DNA from: S015-6 sp964384945
GTDB taxonomy: Bacteria; Desulfobacterota; DSWW01
NCBI GenBank assembly: GCA_964384945.1
Contig: CAYLMK010000019.1
Coordinates: 1 to 64,000 of the forward strand
Length of the DNA stretch: 64,000 bases
Reading direction: 5' to 3'
Made by a program: the position numbers and the translations under genes. Positions 60,039 to 64,000 of this stretch are shown in pieces. Each line of letters begins with the position of its first letter. Position 1 is the stretch's first letter. Below the pieces are notes generated by a model. It searched no databases. It saw only the letters and a program-made list of their open reading frames with translations, and had not been told where the DNA came from.

Positions 60039-61070
60039 TTAGGCCTTGACCCTTCGCCTGCTCGCGTCGATCCCGAGCAGCCGCCCCAGGTTCTCGCCAA
60101 AGATCTTCCGCCGGTCTTCATCCGTGACAGGCGGGAAGCCGTACCCTTCCTGCATGTCTTCCGGGATCTGAAATTCTCGCATGCCCAGGACCGCGGTGCC
60201 GATCTGGAAGGCAAAACCGGCATAATCGCAGCCCCAGATGATCTTCTCAGGCCCCACCCAGCGCATCGCCTCGCCCAAGATCTTCGCGAACTTCCGGGGC
60301 GCGGTCAGGGCCCAAGGCACCAAGAGGCTCAGGGAGACATACACATTCGGGTGACCCATGGCGATCATGTTCAGGTCGTCGCAATGGGGGTAGCCCATGT
60401 GAAAGGCCACAATCTTCAAATCTGGGAAGTCGCGGGCCACGTCGTCGAGATGAATCGGCAGGGCGTGCTTGCTCTTGCCCGGCGGCACCCAGGAAAACCC
60501 GGTGTGGATGTCGAGGACGATGCCGAGTTCCTCGGCCTTCTTGTAAAAGGGCCAGAGATCGGGGTCATTGATGTAGGTGTCCTCCGGGGGATAGTATTTG
60601 AAGAGCTTGGCCCCCTTCTCCTTCACCCAGTACTCCAGTTCCCAGATCGTGTTCTTCACGCCCTTGAACTTGATGGGGGACAGGTTCGGCTCGTACAGGA
60701 AGCGCTCCGGGTTGGATTCAACGACCCGGGCCATCTCCCCGTTCGTCACCCAGCGGCTCGTGTAGCCCGTGGAGTCCATCATCGACTCCGGCAGCAGACA
60801 GGCGATGTCCATCCCGTACTTGTCCATGGCCCGGAGGATGTTCTCCGGATCCGCGCTCTTCTCCATCTCGTGCGGTTCCAGCCCGAGAGTCTCGATGATT
60901 CTTGAAACCACGTGAGGCGGAGACCCTGTCACCAAGGGCCTCCCGATGTTCTCGATCGCCTTCCACCACATCTGCACGCCGGGGAAATGGTTGATCGGGC
61001 CCATGTCGCCGATCAGGTGGCACTCCGGGTCGATCTTGAAATAATCGTCCTTGGCAAATGGCTCGCTCAT
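60039..61070 (-). CDS. Amidohydrolase-2 family protein
   Basis: A 343-residue TIM-barrel metal hydrolase of the ACMSD/amidohydrolase-2 group, which includes decarboxylases and C-C hydrolases. Possible metal ligands: His in IDPECHLIG (near residue 18, the usual HxH reduced to a single His), His in LDIHTGFSW, His in AFHMGYPH and Asp in GCDYAG. Such enzymes act on aromatic or cyclic acids, cleaving C-C or C-N bonds. It is in the operon, 89 bases downstream of the OYE gene, and may open a ring or decarboxylate an intermediate (inference). Confidence 0.82.
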   Translation of the reverse strand: MSEPFAKDDYFKIDPECHLIGDMGPINHFPGVQMWWKAIENIGRPLVTGSPPHVVSRIIETLGLEPHEMEKSADPENILRAMDKYGMDIACLLPESMMDSTGYTSRWVTNGEMARVVESNPERFLYEPNLSPIKFKGVKNTIWELEYWVKEKGAKLFKYYPPEDTYINDPDLWPFYKKAEELGIVLDIHTGFSWVPPGKSKHALPIHLDDVARDFPDLKIVAFHMGYPHCDDLNMIAMGHPNVYVSLSLLVPWALTAPRKFAKILGEAMRWVGPEKIIWGCDYAGFAFQIGTAVLGMREFQIPEDMQEGYGFPPVTDEDRRKIFGENLGRLLGIDASRRRVKA

Positions 61071-61159
61071 TTCAGCTCTCCTGACCTCATTCCGTGCGAC
61101 GCACCTTGTGCGTGCGATTCATTTGGATCCTTTTCCACAACCTCGGAAGTCGCCGAGCC

Positions 61160-62560
61160 TCAAACTTGAGGCAGGTCCTTCAGGGTCCTGATGAATTTCT
61201 TGCCCCTTTTTTCGATTGATGAGCCTTTTAACCAAATCTCAGGGAAATGCTTCTCTCTTCCTGCCGTCGGATTCACGCTGCAGGTCAACCACCAGCTGTG
61301 TGTGAAATAGAAGTAGCACTGCTGACAGCGGGTGCATTTGACAATGTCCTTCTCTCTGCCCGCCCTGACCTTGGCCGGCCAGAAGGGATCCGCGATCGAC
61401 TGTCGTCCCAGGGATACGATATCCACGGATTTCTCCCGGATCGCCCTTTCCGCACAACCGGCCGTCATAAAGTTCGGCACGATGATGGGAAGATTGGTTG
61501 CATCCTTAAAGCCTTTCGCCCATTTGGTGAAGTCATCCTCCCCGTCGTAGGCGAATGTCCTGCCGGGTGTCGCATAGCTGCCCTGCGATACGTGGATCGC
61601 GTCGACACCCGCCTCCTTGCACAGGGCGGCCACCTCACACTGCTCGGCATGCGTGATGCCGCCCGGCAGAAGCTCATCCCCGCTCAGCCGGCACCACAGA
61701 GGCTTGTCGGGTCCCACCTCATCCCGGATCTTCCTCACGATGTTGACCAGGAAGCGCGCCCGATTCTCCAGGCTGCCGCCGTAACGATCTCTTCGTTTGT
61801 TACACAGGGGTGACAAGAACTGATGGAGCAGGTAGCCGTGGGGGCTGTGGATCTCGACCGCATCGAAGCCGATCCGGAATGCGTCCTTTGCCCGCTTGGC
61901 CATGCGGTCTTCCAGTTCCTCGATTTCCGCGATGGTCAATTCCCGAGGGATATCCCACCATATTTCCCGGTATAGATCCGGATCGAGTTTGCAGATCCCT
62001 TCCTTCAAGGCATTCTGAAAGTCCTCTGCGTAGTATTGCTCGTCGGTCATCCGGATCAGGTCAGGCACCTTCATCGCTTCGATCACCTCGGCAGGAACCC
62101 CTTTTGTCGCCTGTTTGTACCACCCCTTGTTCCGGAAGTAGTCCCTGAGGTCGATATGCAATTGGGTTACAGAGGGAGCCGCCGGAGGTATGTCAGGGGT
62201 GCCGACATGGGGGTGCCCCTGGCGGCCCCATCCCGGACTGAGTTGAATGCATATCCTGCAGCCGGCATAGCTGTGAACACTCTGGACGATCTTGCTCCAA
62301 AAGCGAAAGAAACGGTTGTCCGTGAAATGCGCGACGTTCAGACCCTCGCCGCCGTACCATGGATGCGGATTGATCATCGAGGCCTCGGTGATGATGAGCC
62401 CGAACCCCCCGCGGGCACGCGTCGAATAATAGGCCAGGCTGTCCTCGCTCGGGTATCCCAACGGTCCCGTGTACCCCATATTCATCGGTGCCACTGCGAT
62501 GCGGTTTTTCAGTTCCAGGCTTCCGATACGCACGGGTTCAAAAAGTACATCGTAGGGCAT
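61160..62560 (-). CDS. Old yellow enzyme-type NADH:flavin oxidoreductase with Fe-S motif
   Basis: A 466-residue OYE-family flavoenzyme: FEPVRIGSLELKNRIAVAPM at the start, GFDAVEIHSPHGYLLHQFLSP (the conserved HxxxGYLxxQF signature) and RRDRYGGSLENRARFLV. Near the C-terminus a [4Fe-4S] motif CTRCQQC with a later Cys (WWLTCSVNP) is visible, as in 2,4-dienoyl-CoA reductase-like enzymes, but the FAD/NADPH-binding C-terminal half of FadH is missing. It would reduce an enone or dienoyl-CoA, taking electrons from a partner. I chose ATG 62560. Confidence 0.87.
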   Translation of the reverse strand: MPYDVLFEPVRIGSLELKNRIAVAPMNMGYTGPLGYPSEDSLAYYSTRARGGFGLIITEASMINPHPWYGGEGLNVAHFTDNRFFRFWSKIVQSVHSYAGCRICIQLSPGWGRQGHPHVGTPDIPPAAPSVTQLHIDLRDYFRNKGWYKQATKGVPAEVIEAMKVPDLIRMTDEQYYAEDFQNALKEGICKLDPDLYREIWWDIPRELTIAEIEELEDRMAKRAKDAFRIGFDAVEIHSPHGYLLHQFLSPLCNKRRDRYGGSLENRARFLVNIVRKIRDEVGPDKPLWCRLSGDELLPGGITHAEQCEVAALCKEAGVDAIHVSQGSYATPGRTFAYDGEDDFTKWAKGFKDATNLPIIVPNFMTAGCAERAIREKSVDIVSLGRQSIADPFWPAKVRAGREKDIVKCTRCQQCYFYFTHSWWLTCSVNPTAGREKHFPEIWLKGSSIEKRGKKFIRTLKDLPQV

Positions 62561-62591
62561 CGTGTCTCTCCTCTTTTGCATGTTTTCGAAG

Positions 62592-63452
62592 TTACTTCTT
62601 GCTTCTTGATTTACGTAAGACCAGACCGAGGGCATGGTCCTGAAACCGAGTGATTTCCTCTTCATCAAGATTCGTGTTGTGTTTCAGGTAAGCGAAGTAC
62701 TCCGACGTCCCCATCATCATGTAGGCTCCGAGCAAGCTGTTGATTTCCTCCCGGATGACTCCGGCTTGTTTTCCCTTCTCGAGATCCCTCACGAGGGGTT
62801 GGATGATCTGATTCATGACTTCCTGCAGCTTCTTTGCAAATACAGACTGCTTCACCACAGCGGCTCCCCGGATCAGGTTCATCATGTCGGCCCACTGGGG
62901 ATAATACGCCAAATAGGCCTTCCATCTCTTCTTCAAGCGTTTCGCAATGTCTCGTTCTTCCCGGATCCCCTCCCAGACCTCGTCGTACATTTCTCGGAAG
63001 ATCCTCTCCGCACACTCGATGAAGAGCAATTCCTTGTTCCTAAAGTTTAGATAGAACGTGTCTTTTCCGACGGCGGCTTGATTCACGATGTCGTTGACGC
63101 TCGTGTCGCTGAAGCCCTTCTTCCGGAAGAGGTCGATCGCGGCTCGGATAATGACTTCCCGCCGGCTCGTGTTCAGCCTATCCGCCAGGCCGGCCGTGAG
63201 GTCCTGGTCCTTGAACTCTTTATCAACGATCTCCTTGATGACTCTGAGTGAGCTGTTCTTCTTCTCCCTCATCTGTTTCCTGATGAAATCCAACCTCTCA
63301 CGGTGGTGCTCGCTGTAATAGGCCCGGGTCCTGCCCATCTTGATGGGCGGCGGGAGCAGGCCCTGTCTAACATAGAAACGGATGGTGGAGGGGGGCGTTC
63401 CGGTTTCCCGGGCCAGTTCCGATATCTTCATGTGATACGGTTTCTCTTTCAT
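62592..63452 (-). CDS. MerR-TetR fusion regulator
   Basis: A 286-residue transcription factor with two DNA-binding domains. Residues 8-75 are a MerR winged helix (MKISELARETGTPPSTIRFY, VRQGLLPPPIKMGRTRAYY); residues 98-144 are a TetR helix-turn-helix (EVIIRAAIDLFRKKGFSDTS, then VGKDTFYLNFRNKELLF); residues 150-286 form the TetR-type ligand domain. No MerR effector Cys are seen, so the ligand probably binds the TetR part, likely an acyl-CoA or the substrate. It lies 31 bases upstream of the OYE gene on the same strand and is the natural regulator of this cluster. GGAAG precedes ATG 63452; Met8 is an alternative. Confidence 0.85.
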   Translation of the reverse strand: MKEKPYHMKISELARETGTPPSTIRFYVRQGLLPPPIKMGRTRAYYSEHHRERLDFIRKQMREKKNSSLRVIKEIVDKEFKDQDLTAGLADRLNTSRREVIIRAAIDLFRKKGFSDTSVNDIVNQAAVGKDTFYLNFRNKELLFIECAERIFREMYDEVWEGIREERDIAKRLKKRWKAYLAYYPQWADMMNLIRGAAVVKQSVFAKKLQEVMNQIIQPLVRDLEKGKQAGVIREEINSLLGAYMMMGTSEYFAYLKHNTNLDEEEITRFQDHALGLVLRKSRSKK

Positions 63453-63814
63453 GCTTGCTTCCCGTAATCATGCAAAGCTTAACTTCCACAACAAGGTCTC
63501 GTCAGCCGGAATGTTGCCCATGTTCTTCGCTCCTTTCCATAGAAGATCAAGCTGCACTGAGAATCCCGATTCCTGAGTGGTTAAGCTCATTCATCCACTG
63601 TCAACCTTCTCAAGCTCTCGCGCAGACGCCAGGTGTTTTGAAGTATCATACGGGACGGAATGGTATGTGTTTAATGTAATTTACTCAGGTCCCATGATTC
63701 CTGTCAAGCTTTTTTTCGTAAGCGTCCGGGCGCTGGATGAGCACAGGGCGGCGCCGAAGAGGCCGGCAGCCTGATTCCGTTGTACCGCCAACTCAGGCTA
63801 TGATGGAGGCCGCC
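63453..63814. other. Divergent intergenic region before MerR-TetR gene
   Basis: About 360 bases, AT-richer in 63630-63720. A short dyad CATAC (63647-63651) and GTATG (63663-63667) with an 11-base spacer is a candidate operator for the adjacent regulator. No gene was recognised. Confidence 0.45.
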
Positions 63815-64000
63815 ATGACCCTGACCGAGGTCAGACTTCGCATCCCCGTGGCCGACGGCGACCTGGTGCCGCCGCCAGGCCTCTTCCTGCACCAGAGCCC
63901 GCTGCACGGCCCCGGCCACGTGGCGCGGGTGATCGTGCACGGCCTCCGGCTGGTGGCGGCCGCCGGGCTCGTGGAGGAGACGTCGAGGCTCTGGGCGGCC
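63815..64000 (+). CDS. HD-domain protein (partial, 5' end)
   Basis: The first 62 residues of a gene that leaves the window. The segment LHQSPLHGPGHVARVIVHGL contains the HG-x2-H-x2-RV pattern of HD-superfamily phosphohydrolases (first His of the HD site). GGAGG lies five bases before ATG 63815, and in-frame ATGs at 63800 and 63803 are also possible. It is the first gene on the plus strand after the catabolic cluster and is probably unrelated to it. Confidence 0.6.
   Translation, partial: MTLTEVRLRIPVADGDLVPPPGLFLHQSPLHGPGHVARVIVHGLRLVAAAGLVEETSRLWAA

Noticed and set aside
1..64000. tRNA, rRNA, CRISPR, complete insertion sequences, prophage or replication origin
   Set aside because: I looked for conserved stretches of these on both strands and saw none; a covariance-model search would be needed to exclude small RNAs.

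Overview
The window looks like chromosomal DNA from a high-GC, Gram-negative bacterium. The best guess is an uncultured member of the Desulfobacterota (deltaproteobacterial) type. The basis is the gene content: many outer-membrane barrels and signal peptides, a sigma-54 activator with a matching -24/-12 promoter, AddAB-type recombination genes, several acyl-CoA ligases, an AprBA-like flavoprotein/ferredoxin pair and biotin-dependent carboxylase subunits. No rRNA, tRNA, CRISPR array or intact transposon was seen. The taxonomic call is inference.

Layout. 0-1 kb: a remnant of an IS91-like transposase zinc finger, then a VapBC-type toxin-antitoxin pair with a clean inverted-repeat operator. 1.2-10.6 kb: lipid and carboxylation genes: a small protein, an LpxL-like acyltransferase, an acyl-AMP ligase with its own acyl carrier protein, a carboxyltransferase-biotin carrier subunit with its biotin carboxylase, a secreted protein and a FadD-type ligase. 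11-19.5 kb: a secreted TPR-like protein and an AddB/AddA-like helicase-nuclease pair. 19.7-21 kb: a HEPN/MNT toxin-antitoxin pair and a RidA protein. 21.5-24.2 kb: a large glycosidase-like lipoprotein and a frameshifted fragment.

24.2-36.3 kb: a minus-strand operon of outer-membrane barrels, two formylglycine sulfatases, an ABM-domain protein, a Gly/Val-rich secreted protein and a DUF2092 protein. A sigma-54 promoter precedes it, and upstream lies a sigma-54 activator whose N-terminus looks truncated. 36.4-45.5 kb is a mosaic zone: a DUF481 barrel, half of an enolase-superfamily gene, a flavin monooxygenase, an alpha-L-fucosidase-like lipoprotein, a damaged alpha/beta hydrolase, an RHH/RelE toxin-antitoxin pair, and a partial duplicate of the DUF481 locus. 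35-bp direct repeats flank the toxin-antitoxin module.

45.5-63.5 kb: all genes are on the minus strand. A hybrid sensor kinase follows a catabolic cluster made of a MerR-TetR fusion regulator, an OYE-type Fe-S flavoenzyme, an amidohydrolase, a non-classical thiolase, a DUF35-crotonase fusion, an acyl-CoA dehydrogenase, an acyl-CoA ligase, DUF1302 and DUF1329 envelope proteins, a small membrane protein, a 2x[4Fe-4S] ferredoxin and a leader-bearing flavoprotein. Together these suggest uptake of a hydrophobic acid, activation to a CoA ester, desaturation, hydration and carbon-carbon cleavage. The DUF35-crotonase/thiolase pair, reminiscent of the ChsH2/Ltp2 retro-aldolase of steroid side-chain degradation but with a different hydratase fold, is the most interesting unit. 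The last 190 bases begin an HD-domain gene.
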